In this document: positions 14,927-20,991 of the stretch, one piece after another
How the letters are laid out: each line of letters starts with the position of its first letter
Numbering within the stretch: position 1 is the first letter of the stretch
Assembly (NCBI GenBank): GCA_024653905.1
Contig: JANLGZ010000093.1
Coordinates: 1 to 22,162, forward strand
Source of the DNA: an archaeon
GTDB lineage: Archaea > Iainarchaeota > Iainarchaeia > Iainarchaeales > Iainarchaeaceae
DNA length: 22,162 nucleotides
Direction: 5' to 3'
Made by a program: the position numbers and the translations under genes
The notes under the pieces: model-generated
Database searches by the model: none
Told to the model about the DNA's origin: nothing
What the model saw: the letters and a program-made list of their open reading frames with translations, nothing else

Positions 14927-16012
14927 TCAAAAAGGTCTATTATCCCGTCTCATTTTCAGTTTAATTGAATTACCCAATTTATCCATTATTTTATTATAAA
15001 CAATTTCAATCTCATCCTGCTTTAACTTGGCATGCATATCAGCCTCTATCAGAATTGAAGGGTATGCATATTCCCTGTGCAACGAACTCAAAGCAAAAGC
15101 TACTTTCGCAACCTCATCTGCTTTTTCATTCAAATTGCCTTTACTGATAAATTCAACTCTCAAAGGCTTATCATAAGTTGATGGCTTAATGTACAAACCA
15201 AAAATGTGGTTGCTCCACTTTTCACTGAAATCAGAAAGCACAGGATGCTGTTTGATGTTTTTAGTGTAAGTAAAACAGCTTGAACGCTCGCCTTGGTTCA
15301 AAAAATAATCCAAAAAAGAAGAATCAAACAAACCATCCAATTTTTCCTTTTCGATTAATTTTTCCTTTGCAAGAATTTCCTCCTGAATAATCTGCCTAAA
15401 ACGAGAACCCCTGGAATCTTCTACAGTAGAAATTAAAGTACATTCATTATTTTCAGCTAATTCATAAAAAGATTCGAATTCGTGAATAATATCAATGTAA
15501 TTATCAGAAAGTTTAGAATCTTTTCTTGGTTTGTCCTGATACTGAGGAACAATAGAACCATCAATAAACAAATATTTCGGAGAATTATTTTCTATTAATT
15601 TTTTTGACGCCTTAACTTCTTCCTTCAAACGCATTAAGGATTTACTTTGTTCAGCTTCATCATCCTCCAATGCATTGCTGGAAAGATGCGGTTCCGGAAA
15701 CTGAAAATAACCCGGGTAATAATTCGCTTTATCCACAATTCCGTTTTTATAATCAAAACAAACACCCATAGCCCTAATTAAAACTAAATCCACTGATGCT
15801 AATCTTTTTGAAACAAAACCAGAATCAACCCCGCCTATTACACAATCAGGAATCCATTTTTGAACAGGCAAAACTAATATTTTTTCAGGAAGTTCAAAAG
15901 AAGAAAATTCTTTATACTTCAAAGGACGAAGCTTCTCAGTAACCAGCTTTTTTCTTTGCTCTCCGGAATGAATTGATTCAACAGCAGAATCAATAACCTT
16001 AGACATGTTCAT
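14927..16012 (-). CDS. nurA: NurA 5'-3' nuclease
   Basis: 361 aa. NurA is a dimeric RNase H-like nuclease that works with HerA to resect DNA ends. Motifs: CVIGGVDSGF (Asp63, metal ligand), YLFIDGSIVP (Asp151), TVEDSRGSRF (197-205), and the C-terminal YPSILIEADMHAKL (about 328-341) where the family has its last conserved acidic/His block. ATG 16012 is preferred over ATG 16006 because TTTAAA (16036-16041) is centred about 26 bp upstream, giving a leaderless start. Downstream, the two zinc-ribbon genes and herA follow with a 47-nt gap and then overlaps. Confidence 0.9.
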   Translation of the reverse strand: MNMSKVIDSAVESIHSGEQRKKLVTEKLRPLKYKEFSSFELPEKILVLPVQKWIPDCVIGGVDSGFVSKRLASVDLVLIRAMGVCFDYKNGIVDKANYYPGYFQFPEPHLSSNALEDDEAEQSKSLMRLKEEVKASKKLIENNSPKYLFIDGSIVPQYQDKPRKDSKLSDNYIDIIHEFESFYELAENNECTLISTVEDSRGSRFRQIIQEEILAKEKLIEKEKLDGLFDSSFLDYFLNQGERSSCFTYTKNIKQHPVLSDFSEKWSNHIFGLYIKPSTYDKPLRVEFISKGNLNEKADEVAKVAFALSSLHREYAYPSILIEADMHAKLKQDEIEIVYNKIMDKLGNSIKLKMRRDNRPF

Positions 16013-16035
16013 AGTAAGAGCAAAGCATCGAGGTT

Positions 16036-16067
16036 TTTAAAACAATTTAGGGTGGATTGCCGGTGCG
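16036..16067 (-). promoter_or_regulatory. CGCACCGGCAAT promoter element, copy C, with TATA box
   Basis: Minus-strand CGCACCGGCAAT (16056-16067), then CCACCCTAAATTGT, then TTTAAA (16036-16041). The TATA is centred about 26 bp from ATG 16012 of nurA. The core lies inside the 3' end of the upstream gene and encodes its last residues (R-T-G-N-P-P, stop). Confidence 0.68.
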
Positions 16068-16793
16068 GAAATTAGAATTAACATCATTAATTAAATCAGC
16101 CATAGATTTTTCCGTTAAAATCTTGAAAAAACCATCCAATTTAACTCTCTTCAAATAACCTGTTGCTGCAATCCCGCCTACTCCCGTAATAAAAACAGCT
16201 ACTGCTTTAGACTTTTTTCTTTCTGACGCCTGATAAAAAAACTTCCCCGCCTCCTTAGCCCCAATGGCACTTAAAAAAATCCCAATTTCTTTCACCCCAA
16301 TAAGCCGAATGACATTATGTGCTAATCTTTCAGAAGATATTGCTTTCAAAAAATTATTGAATCTTTCAGACCCTAAACTGCGTTTTAATTGTTCTACTTG
16401 TTCATCCCGAACAGAGTTTCTATTTTGCATATTTTTCCTGCTTTTCCTTGTACCCGTGCCTCTGGCGTTTATTCCCTTATCAGCAAAAAGATTACGAGCC
16501 GGCATTTTTTCTGTAACCCCATCTAATCTCAACTCCCTTCCTGCCCTGCTTGTAATCGCTCTTCTGTTAGGCTGCCATTTGCCAAACGTCTCATTAAAGT
16601 AGTATCTTTTCGGCCTGTCTTCTGGAAAGTTTAATTCTTCTCTAGTAGCCAAAGTATGTGCTTTATTTTGATCCCTCTCTGGTTTTTTTATAACTGGCGG
16701 TGGAATTACTCTTTTAGTTGATGAAGTTCTAATAGTCCTGCTCAAAGGCCTGCCCAAAGCAACTCTGCGGCCATCTCCTTTTCGTCTTGCCAT
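16047..16793 (-). CDS. Basic, Pro-rich N-terminus; helical protein of unknown function
   Basis: 248 aa, not recognised. Residues 1-100 are strongly basic and proline-rich (MARRKGDGRRVALGRPLSR, VIPPPVIKKPERD), probably disordered and nucleic-acid or membrane-surface binding. The rest is helical: EQVEQLKRSLGSERFNNFLKAI, an amphipathic repeat-like part with IGVKEIGIFLSAIGAKEAGKFFY, and a Gly-rich stretch VAVFITGVGGIAATGYL, which may be a weak TM or packing helix. ATG 16793 has a TATA box about 26 bp upstream. The terminal residues overlap promoter element C of nurA. Confidence 0.72.
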   Translation of the reverse strand: MARRKGDGRRVALGRPLSRTIRTSSTKRVIPPPVIKKPERDQNKAHTLATREELNFPEDRPKRYYFNETFGKWQPNRRAITSRAGRELRLDGVTEKMPARNLFADKGINARGTGTRKSRKNMQNRNSVRDEQVEQLKRSLGSERFNNFLKAISSERLAHNVIRLIGVKEIGIFLSAIGAKEAGKFFYQASERKKSKAVAVFITGVGGIAATGYLKRVKLDGFFKILTEKSMADLINDVNSNFRTGNPP

Positions 16794-16814
16794 ATTAAAA
16801 AAAAGAAAAAGAAG

Positions 16815-16825
16815 TATATAATACC
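16815..16825 (-). promoter_or_regulatory. TATA box of the basic unknown gene
   Basis: Minus-strand GGTATTATATA, centred about 26 bp from ATG 16793, implies another leaderless mRNA. Confidence 0.5.
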
Positions 16826-16915
16826 TAAAGTATAACGCCTATTCACTAAAACTTAATTATAACCTCAGTTAAACCGCAAATACTAATTTAACTCCTTTGT
16901 GGATTAATTCATTCA

Positions 16916-17131
16916 ATGAACACAGCACAATCAGTTGGAATAGCAATTGTAATAGCCGGATTGGTTTTTCTGCTTGTTTTCCCAATCTTCGGTATTTTTG
17001 GAGAAATCTTTTTCGAAATCTCATTTTTCGCAGGCTGGGGTTTATCAGTGTTAGGTGCAGGAATTATACTTATTTCATTGATTCAGGAAAGAAGAAATGA
17101 TATTAAAAAAGAAAAATTTGACAAATACTGA
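16916..17131 (+). CDS. Small two-TM membrane protein
   Basis: 71 aa. TM1 is SVGIAIVIAGLVFLLVFPIFGIF, TM2 about ISFFAGWGLSVLGAGIILISL, followed by a charged C-terminal tail QERRNDIKKEKFDKY. ATG 16916 is preceded by an AT-rich region. Its stop TGA (17129-17131) overlaps the Shine-Dalgarno site of the YbjQ-family gene, so the two are cotranscribed and probably act together. Confidence 0.72.
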   Translation: MNTAQSVGIAIVIAGLVFLLVFPIFGIFGEIFFEISFFAGWGLSVLGAGIILISLIQERRNDIKKEKFDKY

Positions 17132-17136
17132 GGTGA
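17130..17136 (+). promoter_or_regulatory. Shine-Dalgarno GAGGTGA of the YbjQ-family gene
   Basis: A strong GAGGTGA site overlapping the upstream stop codon, 4 nt before ATG 17141 and 10 nt before an in-frame ATG at 17147. It does not decide cleanly between the two. Confidence 0.6.
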
Positions 17137-17140
17137 AAAA

Positions 17141-17455
17141 ATGTTAATGGTGAACACGGATTTTGTACAAGGAAAAACAATAACTCAAACCCTTGGAGTT
17201 GTGAAAGGAAATACTATCAGAGCAAAATGGTTCGGTAAAGACATTATGGCTGGTCTGAGGCAGATTGTTGGAGGCGAACTTAAAGAATACACTGAAATGC
17301 TCACAGAAGCAAGACAAGAATCAACCCAAAGAATGGTTGAAGAAGCAGAATCCCTTAAAGCAGACGCAATTATAAACGTTAGATTCACCACTTGCCAGGT
17401 AATGGCATCAGCGGCAGAAATAATGGTTTATGGAACAGCAGTAAAACTGAAATAA
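17141..17455 (+). CDS. YbjQ/UPF0145 family protein
   Basis: 104 aa, the standard length. The pattern is that of the YbjQ (DUF74) family: LGVVKGNTIRAKWFGKDIMAGLRQIVGGELKEYTEML, then the RM-EEAESLKADAIINVRFTT segment, and AEIMVYGTAVKL at the end. These are small homo-oligomeric (pentameric) proteins of uncertain function, sometimes called heavy-metal binding. No metal-binding cysteine pattern is obvious. Encoded right after a two-TM protein, a pairing that suggests a membrane-anchored complex. Confidence 0.92.
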   Translation: MLMVNTDFVQGKTITQTLGVVKGNTIRAKWFGKDIMAGLRQIVGGELKEYTEMLTEARQESTQRMVEEAESLKADAIINVRFTTCQVMASAAEIMVYGTAVKLK

Positions 17456-17536
17456 TACTTACTGCTGATTTTTACACAACCACCTTACGTTGTACACATA
17501 ACACATTTCCTGCACAACGCCGTTTGAACAGCAAAA

Positions 17537-17544
17537 TATATAAA
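17537..17544 (+). promoter_or_regulatory. TATA box of the acidic-tailed unknown gene
   Basis: TATATAAA is centred about 26.5 bp upstream of ATG 17567, again the leaderless spacing. Confidence 0.55.
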
Positions 17545-17566
17545 CCTCGGGGGACTTATTCCTAGA

Positions 17567-18043
17567 ATGAAGGCAATTTTTGAGGTTAAAACTATTCTGG
17601 CAGACTGGGCTCCGCCGTTCAAAAAGGATATTACAACTGAAGAATACACCGCATCAGAGAATGAGGGATTTGACAGAATACAAGGAAACGGCAATGATGA
17701 AACTGTTTTCAAAGTAATACAGGTTCAGGGCGACAGAGTAAAAGTTCAATACTCAAACTTATTCACTCCAAAAACATCAGGAGAACATCACGGAAATAAC
17801 AAAACAATCTGGGTTTCTAAAGGAAATGAAGAAGTACTGAGTTATTTATGGGGAGAAAAAGGAATGACCAAAAAAATTGTTTACAAAGGAATAGCCCCAA
17901 CAGAAATGTCTAATCGTTTTACACAAACTGATTCAAATGAAGCGGAAGAATCAGAAGAAAATGAAAGCACAGAAGAAATAACAGATGAAACAAAAGAACC
18001 AAAAAACGAAACTCCAATGACAAATCTTTTCGACCAGGCATAA
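17567..18043 (+). CDS. Unknown protein with acidic linker and conserved C-terminal tail
   Basis: 158 aa, not recognised. Residues 1-115 are a mixed alpha/beta domain (MKAIFEVKTILADWAPPF, VFKVIQVQGDRVKVQYSNLF with alternating strands). Residues 120-148 form a Glu-rich acidic linker (EAEESEENESTEEITDE), and the last 8 residues are MTNLFDQA. That tail and the following spacer recur at 18841-18867 as part of a duplication. A short hydrophobic end behind a disordered acidic linker is typical of a protein-interaction peptide (inference). Cytoplasmic; no signal peptide. Confidence 0.72.
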   Translation: MKAIFEVKTILADWAPPFKKDITTEEYTASENEGFDRIQGNGNDETVFKVIQVQGDRVKVQYSNLFTPKTSGEHHGNNKTIWVSKGNEEVLSYLWGEKGMTKKIVYKGIAPTEMSNRFTQTDSNEAEESEENESTEEITDETKEPKNETPMTNLFDQA

Positions 18044-18190
18044 TTAACTTAATTTCCCAAGTCCTAATTTTTAATGACACAAAAACTTTACTTAAAAGAT
18101 TCCTATTTGAAGGAATGCAAATCCACAATAACAAAAGTTACTGATGGAAAATTCGTTGTACTTGACTAAACCATTTTTTACCCCAAAAAC
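18017..18190 (+). repeat. Duplicated segment, left copy (tail of the 158-aa gene, spacer, alaX start)
   Basis: Matches 18841-19019: the codons for TNLFDQA plus stop, a roughly 30-nt AT-rich spacer and the first 40-odd codons of alaX. Similarity fades after about 18190 and may continue weakly to 18230. Confidence 0.8.
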
Positions 18191-18200
18191 TCCAGCCCAC
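18074..18200 (+). pseudogene. Broken 5' fragment of alaX
   Basis: The reading MTQKLYLKDSYLKEC, then ITKVTDGKFVVLD-stop-TIFYP, aligns with the intact AlaX start (MTKKLYLDDSYLKEC, ITNITEGKFISLDQTIFYP). The CAA for Gln32 is TAA here (18167-18169), and the frame dissolves soon after. Many differences from the intact copy are synonymous third-position changes, so the fragment probably evolved under selection before breaking. It is not a functional gene. Confidence 0.85.
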
Positions 18201-18243
18201 GCCTATTCGGAAAATTAATAAATTCAAAACAGTTATTTCTATT

Positions 18244-18708
18244 ATGTCACCAGGAACAAGACCTGAACACAGATTCCCAAAACCGGAAATTCACAAGACC
18301 GGGACTTTCTTGACTGAAGCCCGGATGAAAATAGATGAAAACTTGGCTTTCTGCTCAAGAGGCCATCGGTGGGTTCCTCACCCCATACAAAGAAAAGGTG
18401 TTTTCAGGCATCTGATACAAGTCCTCGAAGAAAGAGAAAGGGAAACTTTCAGGGACAGTGCAGTATTCAGTGAACACAAAAAAGCATTAAACCTTGACCT
18501 GATGACACGCAAACCCTACAGCGATCTTCCGCCAGAACTCAGAAACTATGCGCAAAATTTCATTAACTCCGTAAAAACCCCGACTCACCTAGATTTCACC
18601 ACAAACAGACATGTAGTAAAAGTGCTGGAAAAACTCGGATACTCAGTTGTATGGACGATGAGTATGAAGAACCATGAATTGTTCGTCCTCGAAAAATCGC
18701 TCGAATAA
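18244..18708 (+). CDS. ORFan-like 154-aa protein between duplicated segments
   Basis: 154 aa, not recognised. His/Arg-rich N-terminus (TRPEHRFPKPEIHKTGTF), one CSRGH with single Cys, then an amphipathic helix (FRHLIQVLEERERETFRDS), and an alpha/beta C-terminus HVVKVLEKLGYSVVWTMSMKNHELFVLEK resembling a small alpha/beta fold of the Rossmann or restriction-like type (shape only). Codon use is visibly richer in C and G than in the flanking genes. AATTAATAAATTC about 25-35 bp upstream may be its TATA. It lies exactly in the insert between the two copies of the duplicated segment, so it is probably acquired cargo. Confidence 0.55.
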   Translation: MSPGTRPEHRFPKPEIHKTGTFLTEARMKIDENLAFCSRGHRWVPHPIQRKGVFRHLIQVLEERERETFRDSAVFSEHKKALNLDLMTRKPYSDLPPELRNYAQNFINSVKTPTHLDFTTNRHVVKVLEKLGYSVVWTMSMKNHELFVLEKSLE

Positions 18709-18721
18709 GTACTTACGTCTG

Positions 18722-18742
18722 TGCCTTTCCACTGCCAAGGCA
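18722..18742 (+). repeat. Small inverted repeat after the 154-aa ORF
   Basis: TGCCTT, a 9-nt spacer and AAGGCA form a perfect 6-bp hairpin 14 nt after the ORF stop. The rest of 18709-18840 is C-rich with no ORF I trust. Confidence 0.35.
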
Positions 18743-18840
18743 ATGCAACCAATCTCTTCCTCCCTCTGCTTGTGAACCTGTCCCGCCCAAAACAACAAAC
18801 ACACAACCCTCGACCTAATCATAAACAAAATAAGAAACAA

Positions 18841-19019
18841 TTGACAAATCTTTTTGACCAGGCATAATTAAATTAATTTCTAAACCAAATTCTTCAATGA
18901 CAAAAAAACTCTATCTTGATGATTCTTACCTTAAAGAATGCGAAGCAAAAATAACTAATATCACTGAAGGAAAATTCATCAGCCTTGACCAAACAATTTT
19001 TTACCCCCAAAGCGGAGGC
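18841..19019 (+). repeat. Duplicated segment, right copy
   Basis: Begins with a detached 3' end of the 158-aa gene (TTGACAAATC, reading LTNLFDQA then stop at 18865-18867), followed by a 29-nt spacer and the intact alaX start. Weak similarity extends upstream to about 18828. Identity with the left copy is highest over the tail codons. Confidence 0.8.
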
Positions 19020-19610
19020 CAGCCTTCAGACACAGGAAAGCTTGTGACAGAAAATAACAGGGAAATAAAAATTATTTTTGCAAAACAGTCCAACGATGAT
19101 ATTTATCACCAAACAGAATCTGAAAACCCGATTGCAAAAAATGAAAAAGTCAAATGCATTATCGACTGGGAACAAAGAAACAAATACATGCAAATGCACA
19201 CATCAGCACACATACTCGCGGGGGTAATCAACAAAGAAATAGGTGCTTTGATTACCGGCAATCAATTGGGTTTGAAAGAATCAAGAATGGATTTTAATGT
19301 ACCTGAATTTGACAAGGAACTTTTGAAAACGTTTGAGGAAAAAAGCAACGCAGTCATTGAACAGGGGTTAGGTATTTCGGTTTCTTATGAGAAAAGAGAA
19401 AAGGCTTTGCAGAGACCTGAACTATTCAGGCTCAAGGACGTTCTGCCAAAAGACATTCCAATACTTAGAATTGTAAGCATTGGAGATTTTGATGTACAGG
19501 CAGACGGGGGCACACACGTTGCCAATACAAAAGAAATAGGAAAAATGAAAATCACGAATTTCAAAAACAAAGGCGCAGAAAACAGGCGCATTTACTGGGA
19601 ACTGAAGTAA
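18897..19610 (+). CDS. alaX: Alanyl-tRNA editing protein AlaX (medium form)
   Basis: 237 aa, AlaX-M size. A free-standing homologue of the AlaRS editing domain that hydrolyses Ser- or Gly-tRNA-Ala. The beta-barrel part has TIFYPQSGGQPSDTG (residues 33-47). The zinc motif HTSAH (His101, His105) is followed by GVINKEIG and later by the block DVQADGGTHVANTKEIG, where His207 is kept but Asp203 stands at the position of the Cys in the CGGTH form. The C-terminal KNKGAENRRIYWEL is typical. An intact copy; its 5' part is duplicated as a broken copy 820 bp upstream. Confidence 0.92.
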   Translation: MTKKLYLDDSYLKECEAKITNITEGKFISLDQTIFYPQSGGQPSDTGKLVTENNREIKIIFAKQSNDDIYHQTESENPIAKNEKVKCIIDWEQRNKYMQMHTSAHILAGVINKEIGALITGNQLGLKESRMDFNVPEFDKELLKTFEEKSNAVIEQGLGISVSYEKREKALQRPELFRLKDVLPKDIPILRIVSIGDFDVQADGGTHVANTKEIGKMKITNFKNKGAENRRIYWELK

Positions 19611-19620
19611 AAAAATAAAA

Positions 19621-19632
19621 TATTATTTTTTC
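19621..19632 (+). terminator. T-tract after alaX
   Basis: TTATTTTTTCTT starts 11 nt after the alaX stop. It is an oligo-T signal without a stem, as in archaea. The rest of 19633-19740 contains nothing I can assign. Confidence 0.4.
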
Positions 19633-19740
19633 TTAAAAAAGCATTAACCTGGACTTGCATTGGAAAGGTACTAACGACTTTTAATCCTTTTCTGGAATGA
19701 AACATTATTTCATCAAACACACCAAGGAAAAAATAAGGCT

Positions 19741-19781
19741 ATTCTATTTCCATCTCCCTTCAAGAACAACAAATATATTCT
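19741..19781. repeat. 41-nt direct repeat, left flank of the toxin-antitoxin island
   Basis: Matches 20992-21032 without gaps at 35 of 41 positions. Conserved blocks are CTCCCTTCAA and AATATATTCT. It lies 160 bp upstream of the first antitoxin. Confidence 0.7.
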
Positions 19782-19827
19782 CAGAACCTGCTGAATGGAG
19801 AGGGATTTAGAAAAATTGCTGAACTTT

Positions 19828-19863
19828 CACACCGGCAATGAACCCCTTGAAAGCCTATTTAAA
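19828..19863 (+). promoter_or_regulatory. CGCACCGGCAAT promoter element, copy D, with TATA box
   Basis: CACACCGGCAAT (one mismatch to the 12-bp core, 19828-19839), GAACCCCTTGAAAG, then TTTAAA (19858-19863). The predicted start near 19885 leaves a leader with AAGGTGAT (19888-19895) five nt before ATG 19901. An ATTGC/GCAAT dyad (19815-19819, 19835-19839) surrounds part of the core. Confidence 0.7.
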
Positions 19864-19900
19864 TGCGGGAAAGCAAGTTTTTTATTGAAGGTGATACACA

Positions 19901-20098
19901 ATGATTAGTATGAGTGAAAGCGTAACAATTCCTAAAAAGGAGTATTTGGAGCTGAAGAGAAAAATAAAAACTTTGGAGAATCTTCTAGAGCCTGAATTAA
20001 GGCCAGAATATAAACAAGAACTTGAAAGAATTGAGAAAGGAAACTTCAAAAAATTTTCAAGTGTCGAGGATTTGAAGAAGGAATTGGAGCATGCATGA
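19901..20098 (+). CDS. Antitoxin 1 (RelB-like)
   Basis: 65 aa. Starts MISMSESVTIPKKEYLELKRK, the same N-terminal block as antitoxin 2 (MISMSDTITIPKKEYLDLKRK), followed by a helical, charged C-terminal region (RPEYKQELERIEKGNFKKFSSVEDLKKELE) that would wrap the toxin. In small archaeal antitoxins the N-terminus binds DNA and the C-terminus binds toxin. ATG 19901 is fixed by AAGGTGAT. The last 8 nt overlap the toxin start, usual for a toxin-antitoxin pair. Confidence 0.78.
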   Translation: MISMSESVTIPKKEYLELKRKIKTLENLLEPELRPEYKQELERIEKGNFKKFSSVEDLKKELEHA

Positions 20099-20375
20099 AT
20101 TCGAATTAAGTGAAAAGCTCCAAAAAATCCTCAAAAAGCTTCTGAAAAAAGACAATAAAAGATACGAAATTCTCATGAAAAAAATTGAAGAAATATGCTC
20201 AAATGAGAATATAGAACACTACAAAAACCTCTCAAACGAAATGAAAGAATTTAAACGTGTTCATCTTGATTCTCATTTTGTTCTAACATTCAAACACATT
20301 AAAAAAACTGATTTGAATAGATTTGAGGATTTCCAGCACCACGATGTAATATATAGAAAAAAACAGAGCAATTAA
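20091..20375 (+). CDS. Toxin 1, RelE/ParE-superfamily mRNA interferase-like
   Basis: 94 aa. Lys-rich helical N-terminus (EKLQKILKKLLKKD), then the RelE-fold sheet: HYKNLSNEMKEFKRVHLDSHFVLTFKHI, and the end FEDFQHHDVIYRKK, the D-H-H-D-x-I-Y ending common in archaeal RelE-type toxins. Paired with antitoxin 1 by an 8-nt overlap. The fold family is likely; activity is untested. Confidence 0.78.
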   Translation: MHEFELSEKLQKILKKLLKKDNKRYEILMKKIEEICSNENIEHYKNLSNEMKEFKRVHLDSHFVLTFKHIKKTDLNRFEDFQHHDVIYRKKQSN

Positions 20376-20394
20376 TTAGGCATTGGAATTAGCC

Positions 20395-20428
20395 CGCACC
20401 GGCAATGAACCCTAAAAGTGTTTTTAAA
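20395..20428 (+). promoter_or_regulatory. CGCACCGGCAAT promoter element, copy E, with TATA box
   Basis: CGCACCGGCAAT (20395-20406), GAACCCTAAAAG, then TTTAAA (20423-20428). The predicted start near 20450 is followed by GGTGGTGAT (20450-20458) and ATG 20464. A CATTG/CAATG dyad (20381-20385, 20403-20407) spans the core. Confidence 0.72.
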
Positions 20429-20463
20429 GCAGGAAACAATATTTTTATTGGTGGTGATGCATA

Positions 20464-20661
20464 ATGATTAGTATGAGTGATACTATTACTATTCCCAAAA
20501 AGGAGTATTTGGACTTGAAGAGAAAAGCAAGGGCTTTTGAAAAGGAAATGGAAGAAGTGATTCTTGTAAATAAGGGAATTGAGGCTGAAATGGGGAAAAT
20601 TCGCTCAGGCAAAACAAAAACTTTTACACATGAGGAAGTGAAAAAAAAGTTTAGCCTGTGA
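20464..20661 (+). CDS. Antitoxin 2 (RelB-like)
   Basis: 65 aa. Its first 21 residues nearly match antitoxin 1 (18 identical), but its C-terminal half (EKEMEEVILVNKGIEAEMGKI, then FTHEEVKKKF) is unrelated, matching the different toxin that follows. The shared leader, start and N-terminal sequence extend the homology of the two cassettes from the promoter element into the gene. The stop TGA provides part of a GTGAT site for toxin 2. Confidence 0.78.
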   Translation: MISMSDTITIPKKEYLDLKRKARAFEKEMEEVILVNKGIEAEMGKIRSGKTKTFTHEEVKKKFSL

Positions 20662-20665
20662 TTAA

Positions 20666-20926
20666 ATGAAAATCTCATACACTGAGAACGCGTTCAGTGA
20701 CTTAGAAAAAATGGATTATTCCCTGAACCAACAATTCATAAAGCATGTCGAAAAAATATCCGAGAACCCCTCCAAAAGACACTTAAAGCACGGGATACCC
20801 TATTTTGTTGAAGAAGTAACAAAACAAGCCAGACTTGTTTATAATTTTGAAGAGAAAACACTTTACATTATAAGGTGCTTTAAAAACCACAAAGATTACG
20901 AAAAATGGTTCAAAAGATTCAAGTAA
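20666..20926 (+). CDS. Toxin 2, RelE-superfamily mRNA interferase-like
   Basis: 86 aa. Pattern of a compact archaeal RelE toxin: MKISYTENAFSDLEKMDYSL, IEN/ISENPSKRHLKHGIPYFVEEV, QARLVYNFEEKTLYIIRCFKNHKDYEKWFKRF. The R-H-L-K-H-G, Q-A-R-x-V-Y and C-F-K-N-H-K-x-Y-x-x-W blocks are family hallmarks. It is not homologous to toxin 1 at the level I can see. The start lies 4 nt after the antitoxin 2 stop. Confidence 0.82.
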   Translation: MKISYTENAFSDLEKMDYSLNQQFIKHVEKISENPSKRHLKHGIPYFVEEVTKQARLVYNFEEKTLYIIRCFKNHKDYEKWFKRFK

Positions 20927-20991
20927 AGTCGAAAGGCTTGTGAAATTACACAGTTCTACAAACAGACCTCATAACTTAATCCATCAACACC

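Noticed and set aside
19254..19262. ACCGGCAAT inside alaX, resembling the promoter element
   Set aside because: Only 9 of 12 bases, codes for conserved-looking T-G-N in frame, and no TATA box or start codon follows.
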